From positions 1-17,098 of the forward strand of contig DATLNM010000033.1 of assembly GCA_035536775.1 (NCBI GenBank): a stretch of DNA of 17,098 nucleotides, read 5' to 3'. Positions 5,701-13,428 of this stretch are shown in pieces. The DNA comes from DATLNM01 sp035536775. Its GTDB lineage: Bacteria; Actinomycetota; CADDZG01; WHSQ01. Position numbers and translations under genes: made by a program. The notes under the pieces are model-generated. The model was not told where the DNA came from. It was given only the letters and a program-made list of their open reading frames with translations, and made no database searches. Every line of letters starts with the position of its first letter. Within the stretch, counting starts at the first letter, position 1.

Positions 5701-6533
5701 ATCAGTCTCCATCTCCGCGCCAGCCGGTACTGCACGTAAACCACCGCGGCCGTAAACACAAACATCACGACGCTCATCGCAGACGCGTACCCGAGCTTGA
5801 AGTAGGAGAACGCCGAGCGGTACACGTACAGCGGAAGGTAGGTCGTCGCGAACCTCGGTCCGCCTTCCGTCACGATGAACGCCGGGACGAAGTTCAGCTG
5901 AAGCGACAGGACGATATCGCGCATGGCAAGCAATGCCAGAACGGGAGCCATCATCGGAAGGGTGATCCGCGTTAGAGCCGTCCATGGACGAGCTCCGTCA
6001 ACCGCGGCGGCCTCGTAGAGCTGGGAAGGGATCGCTGCGCGCGCGGCCAGGGCGATGACGAACGCCTCCCCAATCTGAAGCGCTCCCATGAACGCGATCG
6101 CGAGGCGCGTTGAGCCCGGGTCCGTGAGGATGCCCGACCACAGCCCTGTCGCGGCGATCGGTCCGTAGATCGGGTTGAGTAGCCACACCCACAGCAGGGC
6201 GTACGCGGCATCGGGGATCACTGACGGCAGATACGCAGCCGCTCGTGCGGAGGGCACGCCGAACGACCGCCTGAAGAGGAGCAGCGCGATGCCGCCGGCA
6301 ACGACCAAACGCAGCGGAACGGCTATCGCCGCATAAACCAATGAGTTCAGTGCCGAGCGCCAGAACAGGTCGTCGCGTGCGAGGGCAGTGAAGTTGTCGA
6401 GGCCGCTGAACCTCGGAGCGGCGAGACCTGAGAACTCAGTGAACGCTAGCTGCAGTCCCGCTATCGCGGGGATCCCAACGAGCAACAAGAGGCCGATGAA
6501 GTAGGGAACTGCCAGCGCTCCGGACCGCCTCAC
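5697..6533 (-). CDS. CUT1-type sugar ABC transporter permease (MalF/UgpA-like)
   Basis: A 278-residue inner-membrane permease with about six hydrophobic segments, the first at PYFIGLLLLVGIPAIAG (10-26). The cytoplasmic EAA loop that docks the ATPase is clear at 174-196 (EAAAVDGA, then ITLPMMAP), with the family DG at 179-180. It begins with GTG overlapping the ATPase stop by four bases. It is the last gene of the importer operon and pairs with the MalG-like permease encoded first. Its TAG stop overlaps the convergent crotonase TAG in the palindrome CTAG. The substrate is likely a sugar, polyol or glycerol-phosphate-like solute from family membership. No catabolic gene in the window narrows this down. 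Confidence 0.93.
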   Translation of the reverse strand: MRRSGALAVPYFIGLLLLVGIPAIAGLQLAFTEFSGLAAPRFSGLDNFTALARDDLFWRSALNSLVYAAIAVPLRLVVAGGIALLLFRRSFGVPSARAAAYLPSVIPDAAYALLWVWLLNPIYGPIAATGLWSGILTDPGSTRLAIAFMGALQIGEAFVIALAARAAIPSQLYEAAAVDGARPWTALTRITLPMMAPVLALLAMRDIVLSLQLNFVPAFIVTEGGPRFATTYLPLYVYRSAFSYFKLGYASAMSVVMFVFTAAVVYVQYRLARRWRLI

Positions 6534-7561
6534 TGAAGGGAGCGCCCATCCGGTCCGTCGAACAGATACAGATCGTTGTCATCGAACCATAGGCCGACGG
6601 CTGAACCCTCCTTTGGAACGTGGGTCCAAGGCATCCTGACGAGGATGCGATTCTTTCCGACGTCGACATGGACTATGCCCTCGGGGCCCGTCGGCTCCAC
6701 GACCCTTGCCACACCCCTCATGAGTGCGTCCTCGAGGCTGACGATCGCGATCCGTTCGGGCCGGATGCCGAGTGTGATGCTGCCGTACTTCTTTTGCGCA
6801 TAAAGCTCCGCCGGGAACAGGTTCATCGGCGGCGCGCCGAGGAAACTGGCGACGAATGCGGTTGCGGGCGTCCGGTAGAGCGCGATGGGATGGTCGACCT
6901 GTTCCACGCGACCGTCACGCAGCACCGCGACTCGGTCTCCGATCGTCATGGCCTCCACCTGGTCATGAGTGACGTAGATCGTGGTGACCTCCAGGCGTCG
7001 CTGCAGCATCCTGATCTCGGCGCGGGAGTAGGTACGCAGTTCTGCGTCCAGGTTGGAGAGCGGCTCGTCCATGAGGAACGCGGCAGGCTCACGCACGATC
7101 GCTCGAGCCAGCGCGACGCGCTGGCGCTCCCCGCCGGAGAGCTGCGCAGGTTTGGTATCGAGCAAAGCCTCGAGTCCGAGGAGCTCTGCGACCTCCTGTA
7201 CCTTGGAACCGATCTCGCCCTTCGGCTTCCTCTGGGCTTTCAGCCCGAACGCGATGTTGTCCCCTGCTGTCATGTGGGGGTAGAGCGCAAAGTCCTGGAA
7301 CACCATCGAGACGTCGCGCTTGCCCGGCAACATCTTGGTGACATCGGTGCCGTCGATCTCGATGAAGCCCTCATCGATTTCTTCGAGCCCGGCGATGCAG
7401 CGAAGGAGCGTCGTCTTACCTGACCCCGACGGGCCGACGATGGCGAGGAGCTCTCCGTCTTGGACCTCGAGGTCGACACCGTCCAGCGCCGCGACGACCT
7501 GCTGCTCGCCGCGACGCCCCCGGCTGAACGATCTGTAGACCCCGTCGATGACGATGCTCAC
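6530..7561 (-). CDS. Sugar ABC transporter ATP-binding protein (MalK/UgpC/MsmK-like)
   Basis: A 343-residue cytoplasmic ATPase that powers the importer as a dimer. Walker A is GPSGSGKT (43-50), the Q-loop glutamine is Q89, the signature is LSGGERQ (141-147), Walker B is FLMDEP (162-167) with D-loop NLD, and the switch histidine is H199 in THDQVEAM. Residues from about 235 form the regulatory OB-fold tail of the MalK group (FLGAPPMNLF, LGIRPERIAI), which marks it as a carbohydrate-importer ATPase rather than a generic one. It starts with GTG overlapping the binding-protein stop by four bases (GTGA) and has only a weak ribosome site, so translation is probably coupled. Such ATPases can serve several importers, but here it is encoded with its own permeases. 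Confidence 0.95.
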   Translation of the reverse strand: MSIVIDGVYRSFSRGRRGEQQVVAALDGVDLEVQDGELLAIVGPSGSGKTTLLRCIAGLEEIDEGFIEIDGTDVTKMLPGKRDVSMVFQDFALYPHMTAGDNIAFGLKAQRKPKGEIGSKVQEVAELLGLEALLDTKPAQLSGGERQRVALARAIVREPAAFLMDEPLSNLDAELRTYSRAEIRMLQRRLEVTTIYVTHDQVEAMTIGDRVAVLRDGRVEQVDHPIALYRTPATAFVASFLGAPPMNLFPAELYAQKKYGSITLGIRPERIAIVSLEDALMRGVARVVEPTGPEGIVHVDVGKNRILVRMPWTHVPKEGSAVGLWFDDNDLYLFDGPDGRSLQ

Positions 7562-8823
7562 TCCGACGCCCCAAACAAGTCGCGCGTTTGGTCGTTTAGG
7601 TCCGCGACCGCTTCCTCGATCGAGTAATCCGGCTCGAAGAACAACCGGGTAAGGATCTCGTCCGCGAGACTCTCAATCTCGGCCCAGGCCGGGATCACCG
7701 GGATCTTCCGGATGTGTGGAATGCCGTCGAGGAACACCTCGGGGTGTGCGGGAGGTTGTCCGGGGTCGAGGAACGCCTGAGATGACGCAACCGACTTCAG
7801 GGACGGGACGGTGCGCCCCGCGAACGCGGTCAGGGTCTGACCCTCCTCTCCCAGGGCGAACGCCACGAATCGCATGATTTCGTCCTGGCGCGCCGCTCCC
7901 TTGCTGATGCAGTACGCGTCGCTGTGAAGGATCCCTGCAGGCTTCCCCATCACCGGCAGCGGCGCAACATCCCACTCCAGCCCGAGGATCTCGCGGAACT
8001 TCGGAGTGTCCCTCCGTGACCCGAGGAACATGCCGAGCTTGCCGGTTGTGAAACGCGTCTCGAGGTCCTCACCCGCTTGCTCCTCCTCTGATGGAATGAC
8101 CTTGTCCTTCTGCACGAGGTCGATCAGGAACCTGACCGCCTCTGCGGCCGCAGGTTCATCAAACGTGAAGCGAGTTGGGTTCTCGGGGTCGTCGACGAGC
8201 TCACCCCCGTTAGACCAGATGAACGGCGCGGCGCGGATGACCCGCGCGTCGATGCCGAGGCCGTGGACATCGCCCTTGGTCAGCGTGAGAGCAACGTCCC
8301 TGAACTCCTCAACGGTCCAACCCGCTTGCGGACGCTTCACGCCCGCCGCCTTGAAGAGCTGGGTGTTGTAATAGACGACGAGCGACGAGATGTTCTGTGG
8401 CAAGCACTGGAGCTCGTCGTTGTAGGTAAACGCCTCGACAGGCTGCTCGTAGTAATCCGATACCGATATGCCCGCGCCCTCGAGGAGCCGTCCGACGGGT
8501 TCGATGGCTTCGCGCTGGGCAAACTGCGCGAACTCTCGATAGTTGATGATGAACAGCTCCGGCGCGTCGCCTGCGGCGAAGGAGGTGGCCAGCTTCGCGA
8601 GGGCATCCTCTTCCTCGGATACCTCTACGACCTCGACGTCGATCCCGGGGACCTCGTCCTCGAACGTGTCGACGAGCGCGCGGTAGACCGAGATCTCCTC
8701 GGGCTCCCCTTGGATCTGGAACCTGATCGGCGCGGTCTCTCCCTCCCCGGAAGAGCCTCCATCGGACGAGCATCCGGCCGTCGCGAGCACCACCGATATG
8801 GCGGTTGCGATAACCCGATTCAT
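7558..8823 (-). CDS. Extracellular solute-binding lipoprotein of the ABC importer (family 1)
   Basis: A 421-residue sugar-binding lipoprotein. The N-terminus MNRVIATAISVVLATAGC ends at C18, the predicted lipidation site; the lipobox is slightly atypical, with T rather than L, V or I at -3. A serine/glycine-rich tether follows. The mature protein shows family-1 features: FEDEVPGIDVEVVEV, LATSFAAGDAPELFIIN (the DAPD-like segment), and QNISSLVVYYNTQLFKAAGV followed by W and EF, as in maltose-type binding proteins. The start overlaps the upstream permease stop by four bases, with GGAGGT ahead of it. The binding-protein gene normally comes first in such operons; here it follows a permease. The ligand is not deducible. 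Confidence 0.93.
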   Translation of the reverse strand: MNRVIATAISVVLATAGCSSDGGSSGEGETAPIRFQIQGEPEEISVYRALVDTFEDEVPGIDVEVVEVSEEEDALAKLATSFAAGDAPELFIINYREFAQFAQREAIEPVGRLLEGAGISVSDYYEQPVEAFTYNDELQCLPQNISSLVVYYNTQLFKAAGVKRPQAGWTVEEFRDVALTLTKGDVHGLGIDARVIRAAPFIWSNGGELVDDPENPTRFTFDEPAAAEAVRFLIDLVQKDKVIPSEEEQAGEDLETRFTTGKLGMFLGSRRDTPKFREILGLEWDVAPLPVMGKPAGILHSDAYCISKGAARQDEIMRFVAFALGEEGQTLTAFAGRTVPSLKSVASSQAFLDPGQPPAHPEVFLDGIPHIRKIPVIPAWAEIESLADEILTRLFFEPDYSIEEAVADLNDQTRDLFGASE

Positions 8824-9644
8824 CCCCTGACCTCCACGATGTGGCGGAAGAACGCACGTTGCATGACCATGAAACCGACAACCGGCGGCACTGTTGCTAT
8901 CAGCGATGCCGCCAGGAGTATCGGGTAATTCGTGGGGTCGAAGGTCTGCAGAGCGCGTAGCCCGAGCGGGAGCGTGTAGGTACCCGCATCCGAGAGATAG
9001 AGCAACGGGTCGACGAGGTTAGACCAGTGGAAGACGAACGCCAGGATCGCCACGGCCCCCGCAACGGGGCGCGTCAGCGGCCACGCCACGGTGCGCCAGG
9101 TGGCCAGCGGCGATAGACCCTCGAGCGTCGCAACCTCGAAGTAACTCCGCGGAAGCCGAGCGTATGAAAGCGCGAACAGCAACACGTAGAAGGGAGTCGT
9201 CGCCATCAGTGCGGGGGCTATCAAGGATCCAAGGTTGCCCGTCAGGCCGGCCCACTTGAAGAGGACGAAACGCGGAACCCACAGCGCGCTCAGTGGGATC
9301 ATCAGCGCGATCAAAGAGGCCGCCACCATCCTTCGACGCGCCACGGACGATGCCGTGGCGATCGCGAACCCCGCCCACGATCCGACCACTACGGTGATCG
9401 GCACGGCGAGCGCAACGACGACCGCGGAGTTGCGGAGGAACGTTGTCATCTCCGAGATCTCGAAGACCGTGAGGTAGTTCCTCTCCCTCATGGGGTCCGG
9501 CAGGAACTCGAACCCCTCCGGCGGCGGGAGACCCGGAACGCGCAGAGACCCTAGGAACATGAACAGCAAGGGAGACATGAACAGGACCAGTACCGCGACG
9601 ACGAGGAGGAAGCGCAACGGACCCCATCCTCGACTCAGCCTCAT
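8820..9644 (-). CDS. CUT1-type sugar ABC transporter permease (MalG/UgpE-like)
   Basis: A 274-residue permease with about six membrane segments, the first at about 11-32. The EAA-like loop lies at 170-193 (EVATLEGLS, then VAWPLTRP), with the usual D-G replaced by E-G. It is the first gene of the importer operon. The open frame extends further upstream into lipA, but those residues are low in hydrophobicity and overlap lipA, so I choose the ATG at 9644, leaving 25 bases after the lipA stop. TTG codons a few residues upstream are alternatives. A 6-base inverted repeat, TTGGCG-C-CGCCAA (9644-9656), lies against the start codon and could mask initiation. The short gap allows read-through from the lipoyl operon. 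Confidence 0.9.
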   Translation of the reverse strand: MRLSRGWGPLRFLLVVAVLVLFMSPLLFMFLGSLRVPGLPPPEGFEFLPDPMRERNYLTVFEISEMTTFLRNSAVVVALAVPITVVVGSWAGFAIATASSVARRRMVAASLIALMIPLSALWVPRFVLFKWAGLTGNLGSLIAPALMATTPFYVLLFALSYARLPRSYFEVATLEGLSPLATWRTVAWPLTRPVAGAVAILAFVFHWSNLVDPLLYLSDAGTYTLPLGLRALQTFDPTNYPILLAASLIATVPPVVGFMVMQRAFFRHIVEVRG

Positions 9645-9669
9645 TGGCGCCGCCAACAGCGCGAACGAG

Positions 9670-10671
9670 CTATACGCCGGCGGCGAGACGAGCCGCGGCG
9701 CTGCTGTATTGCTTGCCGGCGTGGTAGCTCGAACGCACAAGTGGTCCCGATTCGACCCATGCGAAGCCAAGCTCGGCTTCGCCGAAGACCTTGTAGCGCG
9801 CGAACTCATCCGGGTGCACCCAACGGTCGACCGGGAGGTGCCACGACAGGCTGGGTTGGAGGTACTGCCCGATCGTCAGGACGTCACATCCTGCCGTCCG
9901 CAGATCCCGCATCGCGTCGAGCATCTCGTCCTCGGTCTCGCCCATGCCCGCGATGAGGTTCGATTTCGTGACTTGATCGGAACGGAACTCCTTCGCCCAG
10001 CGAAGCAGATCGAGGCTCGCGTCATAGCCAAAGCCGGGGCGGATCGAAGGGTGCAGACGCCGAACGGTCTCCAGGTTGTGAGCCAGAACTTCTGGGCCCG
10101 CTTCGATCACCCGCGCTAGTGACTCCCGAGGCGATTCCTTGCGTCCCTTGAAGTCCGGGATCAGAACCTCGATGCCGCATCCGGGAAGAGCGGCGCGTAT
10201 GGCGCGCACCGTCGCGGCCCAATGCGCCGACGCCGCATCATCGAGATCGTCGCGCGCTACTCCGGTGACGACGGCGAACCGTAGCCCCATCAGCTTCACG
10301 GCTTCCGCGATCTTGGCCGGCTCTTCCGCGTCGAGCGGCTGCGGCTTCGCGGTCATGACATCGCAGAACCCGCACCGCCTGGTGCAGAGATCACCGCACA
10401 GCAGAAAGGTCGCCTCGCGCGCCTCCCAGCATTCGTAGATGTTCGGGCACGCGGCCTCCTCACACACCGTATGGAGTCCGCGCTCGCGCATGATCGCCTG
10501 TAGCTCGCTGTAGTTCTCGCCGTGACGGACCTTCACCTTGAGCCACTCGGGGCGCCGACCCGGGGTCCTGGATGCACCGGGTCCGGGAGCAGCATGCAGG
10601 GGCGCGCCGCGCCGAAGATCGCGCTCGATCTCAGCGCGACTCTTGATCGTCGGGATCAGGATCTCAGGCAC
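9670..10671 (-). CDS. lipA: Lipoyl synthase
   Basis: A 333-residue radical SAM enzyme that inserts two sulfur atoms into protein-bound octanoyl groups to make lipoyl groups. The auxiliary cluster cysteines are C70, C75 and C81 (CEEAACPNIYEC) and the radical SAM cluster is C96-x3-C100-x2-C103 (CTRRCGFC). The family end motif RSSYHAG (about 315-321) supplies the serine ligand of the auxiliary cluster. The GTG at 10671 follows GAGGG. The N-terminal ~45 residues are variable, so the start is less certain than the rest. The gene starts 12 bases after the E1 beta stop and is the last gene of the lipoyl/dehydrogenase block. Its expected substrate here is the octanoylated lysine of the E2 encoded upstream. 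Confidence 0.97.
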   Translation of the reverse strand: MPEILIPTIKSRAEIERDLRRGAPLHAAPGPGASRTPGRRPEWLKVKVRHGENYSELQAIMRERGLHTVCEEAACPNIYECWEAREATFLLCGDLCTRRCGFCDVMTAKPQPLDAEEPAKIAEAVKLMGLRFAVVTGVARDDLDDAASAHWAATVRAIRAALPGCGIEVLIPDFKGRKESPRESLARVIEAGPEVLAHNLETVRRLHPSIRPGFGYDASLDLLRWAKEFRSDQVTKSNLIAGMGETEDEMLDAMRDLRTAGCDVLTIGQYLQPSLSWHLPVDRWVHPDEFARYKVFGEAELGFAWVESGPLVRSSYHAGKQYSSAAARLAAGV

Positions 10672-10683
10672 CGGCCCTCGCGC

Positions 10684-11667
10684 CTAGAACTCCGCTAGCT
10701 TCCGCATCTCCTGCTCGATACGGTCCGCATCGGGAAGGAACCACTTCTCCAGGGTGGGCGCGAAAGGCATCGCAGGTACATGGGGCCCTGCCACCCGCAC
10801 GATGGGGCCGTCGAGCTCGAACAATGCCTTCTCTGCGATCTGTGCCGAAACTTCCGCGCCGACACCGAGGAATTTGTTGTCTTCGTAAACGACCATCGCC
10901 TTGCCGGTCTTGCCGACGGATTCGAGCACGGTGTCGATGTCCAGGGGGTAGATGCTTCGTAGGTCGATGACCTCGATCTCGAGGCCCTCGGAGGCGAGTC
11001 GATTGGCGGCTTCCACACAGTGGTGGTGCATCAGGCCGTACGAGACGCACGTGAGATCGGAACCCTCACGACGGACCGCGGCCTTCCCGAACGGAACCGT
11101 GTAGCGCTCGTCTGGGACGTCGCCTTTGATCAGGCGGTAGGTCTTCTTGTGCTCGAGGTACAGGACCGGATCCGGGTCCTCCATCGCCTGGATCAGCATG
11201 CCCTTGGCGTCGTACGGCGTCGAGGGGACGACGACCTTCAGCCCTGGGACATGGGCGAAGAACGCCTCAACCGACTGCGAGTGGTAGAGCGCTCCGTGAA
11301 CGCCACCGCCCCAAGGGGCCCGTATGACCATCGGAACGGTGAAGTCGCCGTTGGAGCGGTAGCGGATCCGCGCCGCTTCCTGAACGATCTGATTGAAGCC
11401 GGGGAAGATGAAGTCGGCGAACTGCATCTCGGCAACCGGGCGCAGGCCGTCCAGCGCGAGACCGATCGCAACGCCGGCGATCAGGCACTCGTCGAGGGGC
11501 GTATCGATAACGCGTTCCTCGCCAAACTCGTCGAGGAATCCCATCGTGGCCCGAAAGACACCGCCGCGGGCGCCGACATCCTCGCCCAGGACGATCACGC
11601 GATCGTCGTTGCGCATCTCATCCATGAGGGTGTCGTGGATGGCGGTTACTACGTTTTTCTCAGTCAT
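10684..11667 (-). CDS. bkdB: 2-oxoacid dehydrogenase E1 component, beta subunit (branched-chain type)
   Basis: A 327-residue beta subunit of the thiamine-diphosphate E1, which decarboxylates a 2-oxoacid and hands the acyl group to lipoyl-E2. Visible signatures are LGEDVGARGGVFRAT (27-41), DTPLDE with E60 as the expected cofactor-activating glutamate, and ALYHSQSVEAFFAHVPGLKV (126-145). The ALYHSQS-EAFFAH wording fits branched-chain enzymes better than pyruvate enzymes (which tend to read AQHSQS), but this is a soft distinction. It starts one base after the E1 alpha stop. Length and motifs are complete. An alternative is a pyruvate or broad-specificity acetoin-type E1. Confidence 0.93.
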   Translation of the reverse strand: MTEKNVVTAIHDTLMDEMRNDDRVIVLGEDVGARGGVFRATMGFLDEFGEERVIDTPLDECLIAGVAIGLALDGLRPVAEMQFADFIFPGFNQIVQEAARIRYRSNGDFTVPMVIRAPWGGGVHGALYHSQSVEAFFAHVPGLKVVVPSTPYDAKGMLIQAMEDPDPVLYLEHKKTYRLIKGDVPDERYTVPFGKAAVRREGSDLTCVSYGLMHHHCVEAANRLASEGLEIEVIDLRSIYPLDIDTVLESVGKTGKAMVVYEDNKFLGVGAEVSAQIAEKALFELDGPIVRVAGPHVPAMPFAPTLEKWFLPDADRIEQEMRKLAEF

Positions 11668-11668
11668 C

Positions 11669-12676
11669 TCAGTTCACCCCTTCGCTTGCGAAGACGTGCT
11701 TCGCAGCGTCCGCAGCATCGGGGAACGGCGCTTCCTCCGCCGACTTCGCGCCCTCTGCAACATCCGTGGCCACTTGCTCTCGCATCGAGGCGACCGCTGC
11801 GTCGTCAAGTACGTCGACCGACTTCAGGTAGGTCTCGAAGCGAGGTATGGGATCTTTCGCGCGCCATTCGTCGACCTCTTCCCTAGGACGATAGGTACGA
11901 TCGTCATCGTCGGAGGTGTGCGAGTAGTAGCGATAGGTGCGGAGTTCGATCAGTGAGGGACCCTCGCCGGCGCGGGCACGGTCGACCGCTTCCTTGGTCA
12001 ACCTGAAGCACTCGAGCACATCGTTGCCATCGCCCTGAACGCCGGGGAATCCGTAGCCCGCTGCGCGCGAGTGCACCGACCCTGCGACCTGCTTCGACTC
12101 GTGAACGCTGATCGCATATTGGTTGTTCTCGCACACGAAGACGAGCGGCAGCTTGTGGATGCCGGCGAAGTTCATCGCGCCGTGCCAGTCGCCTTCGGAG
12201 GTACCCCCTTCTCCGAACCAAGTTCCAACGACCGCGTCTTCACGCTTGATCTTCTTGGCGAGAGCGATGCCGGCCGCGTGCAGGCACTGCGTCGCGATGG
12301 GTGACGAACCGGTGATGATCTTGCGCTCCTTGGATCCCCAGTGAGCCGGCATCTGACGGCCTCCGGAGGAAGGGTCGTCCTTCTTACCGAAGAGCCCGAG
12401 GAACACGTCGCGCGGCGAGAACCCCGCTACTAGCACGAGGGCCAGATCGCGGTAGTAGGGGCAGAAGACATCCTTGCCGCGCTCGAACGCCCACGCCGAG
12501 CCCACCTGTGCTGCTTCGTGGCCGGACACGGGAACCACGAACGGGGCCTTCCCCATCCTGTTCAGGGCCCACTGCCGCTCGTCGCATGCGCGTGCGAGCA
12601 GCATGAATCGAAACATCTCGATGAGGTCTTCTTCCTTCAACCCCAGTTCGGTATGTAGGTCTGTCGCCTTCGGCAT
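11669..12676 (-). CDS. bkdA: 2-oxoacid dehydrogenase E1 component, alpha subunit (branched-chain type)
   Basis: A 335-residue alpha subunit that binds thiamine diphosphate. The cofactor motif starts at GEGGTSEGD (155-163) and closes with ENNQYAIS (183-190). The family G-D-G is G-E-G, as in many branched-chain enzymes. YRDLALVL (75-82), GRQMPAHWGS (107-116) and the loop YYSHTSDDDDRTYRP (250-264) also match branched-chain E1 alpha. The open frame continues upstream, but the ATG at 12676 has a strong GAGGAGGAG ahead of it, the upstream residues do not resemble the family, and they would run into lipB, so the short form is chosen. It sits 29 bases after lipB. Branched-chain identity rests on motif recall; pyruvate activity cannot be excluded. 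Confidence 0.94.
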   Translation of the reverse strand: MPKATDLHTELGLKEEDLIEMFRFMLLARACDERQWALNRMGKAPFVVPVSGHEAAQVGSAWAFERGKDVFCPYYRDLALVLVAGFSPRDVFLGLFGKKDDPSSGGRQMPAHWGSKERKIITGSSPIATQCLHAAGIALAKKIKREDAVVGTWFGEGGTSEGDWHGAMNFAGIHKLPLVFVCENNQYAISVHESKQVAGSVHSRAAGYGFPGVQGDGNDVLECFRLTKEAVDRARAGEGPSLIELRTYRYYSHTSDDDDRTYRPREEVDEWRAKDPIPRFETYLKSVDVLDDAAVASMREQVATDVAEGAKSAEEAPFPDAADAAKHVFASEGVN

Positions 12677-12680
12677 TCCT

Positions 12681-12689
12681 CTCCTCCTC
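12681..12689 (-). promoter_or_regulatory. Ribosome binding site deciding the E1 alpha start
   Basis: On the minus strand this is GAGGAGGAG, a near-ideal anti-16S match placed just before the ATG at 12676. It argues against the 68-residue upstream extension of the open frame. Confidence 0.7.
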
Positions 12690-12705
12690 GAGATGGTGTC
12701 CGCGA

Positions 12706-13428
12706 TCAGGTAGTGCTGGTCAGTAGGTGATGTGCGTTGGGGTTCGAATCTCTGAGCGTGTCCGGGTGTGTCCACACGAGGTTTCGCTCGAAGATCTCGG
12801 CGAGGTGCCGGGCAGCTATCCCCCCGACCTCCTTCAACGAGTGCATCCGCCCTGTCTGGGCCGCGACCGAGGTTACCCACCGTCCCTGGATCCCGCAGGG
12901 GACGATGCCCTCGAACATGCTGAGGTCTGTGGTCACGTTGAATGCGAACCCATGCATCGAGATACCCCTCGTGATCTTGACGCCGATCGCGCCGATCTTG
13001 TTCTCGCCCACCCAGACGCCCGTGTGTTCGGGATCGCGCTGCGCCTCGATTCCGAGGTCAGCGGCCGTTCTGATCAGCACCTCTTCGAGGCGGCGCAGGT
13101 AACTGAGAACGTCGTAACGCTCTCCGAGATGAAGGATCGGGTACCCGACGAGCTGCCCAGGGCCGTGATACGTCGCCCGGCCCCCGCGATCGACATGGAA
13201 GAGGTCGATGCCGCGCGCGGCGCGCTCACCGGCTCCGTAGACGAGGTCGTCGGCGACACCGCGCCGGCCAAGGGTGTAGGTCGGCGGGTGCTCCAGGAGC
13301 ATCAAGGTGTCGCCGCGCTCGTCCTCCAGTCGCGACAGATAGATCTCGCGCTGCCACGCCCACGCGGCGGGATAGTCGATCCGGCCGAGCCAGGAGGCGG
13401 TGACGAGGGGCGATGCGCTGAGGCTCAT
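12706..13428 (-). CDS. lipB: Lipoyl(octanoyl) transferase
   Basis: A 240-residue enzyme that moves octanoate from acyl carrier protein to the lysine of lipoyl domains, the first step of lipoate assembly before LipA. Conserved pieces are LLEHPPTYTLGRR (44-56), RGGRATYHGPGQLVGYPIL (81-99), KIGAIGVKITRGISMHGFA (144-162) with catalytic K144, and the catalytic cysteine C178 in VPCGIQGR. The ATG at 13428 overlaps the E2 stop by four bases (ATGA), so synthesis of the transferase is likely coupled to its protein substrate. A longer frame upstream is the shadow of the E2 gene. The gene sits between E2 and E1 alpha rather than next to lipA. Confidence 0.97.
   Translation of the reverse strand: MSLSASPLVTASWLGRIDYPAAWAWQREIYLSRLEDERGDTLMLLEHPPTYTLGRRGVADDLVYGAGERAARGIDLFHVDRGGRATYHGPGQLVGYPILHLGERYDVLSYLRRLEEVLIRTAADLGIEAQRDPEHTGVWVGENKIGAIGVKITRGISMHGFAFNVTTDLSMFEGIVPCGIQGRWVTSVAAQTGRMHSLKEVGGIAARHLAEIFERNLVWTHPDTLRDSNPNAHHLLTSTT

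Noticed and set aside
9645..9809. A 55-residue N-terminal extension of the first permease.
   Set aside because: It overlaps lipA and lacks a membrane segment or signal. The MalG-like hydrophobic start fits the ATG at 9644.
12677..12880. A 68-residue N-terminal extension of E1 alpha.
   Set aside because: It has no family similarity and runs over the lipB gene end, and a strong ribosome site sits at the internal ATG at 12676.
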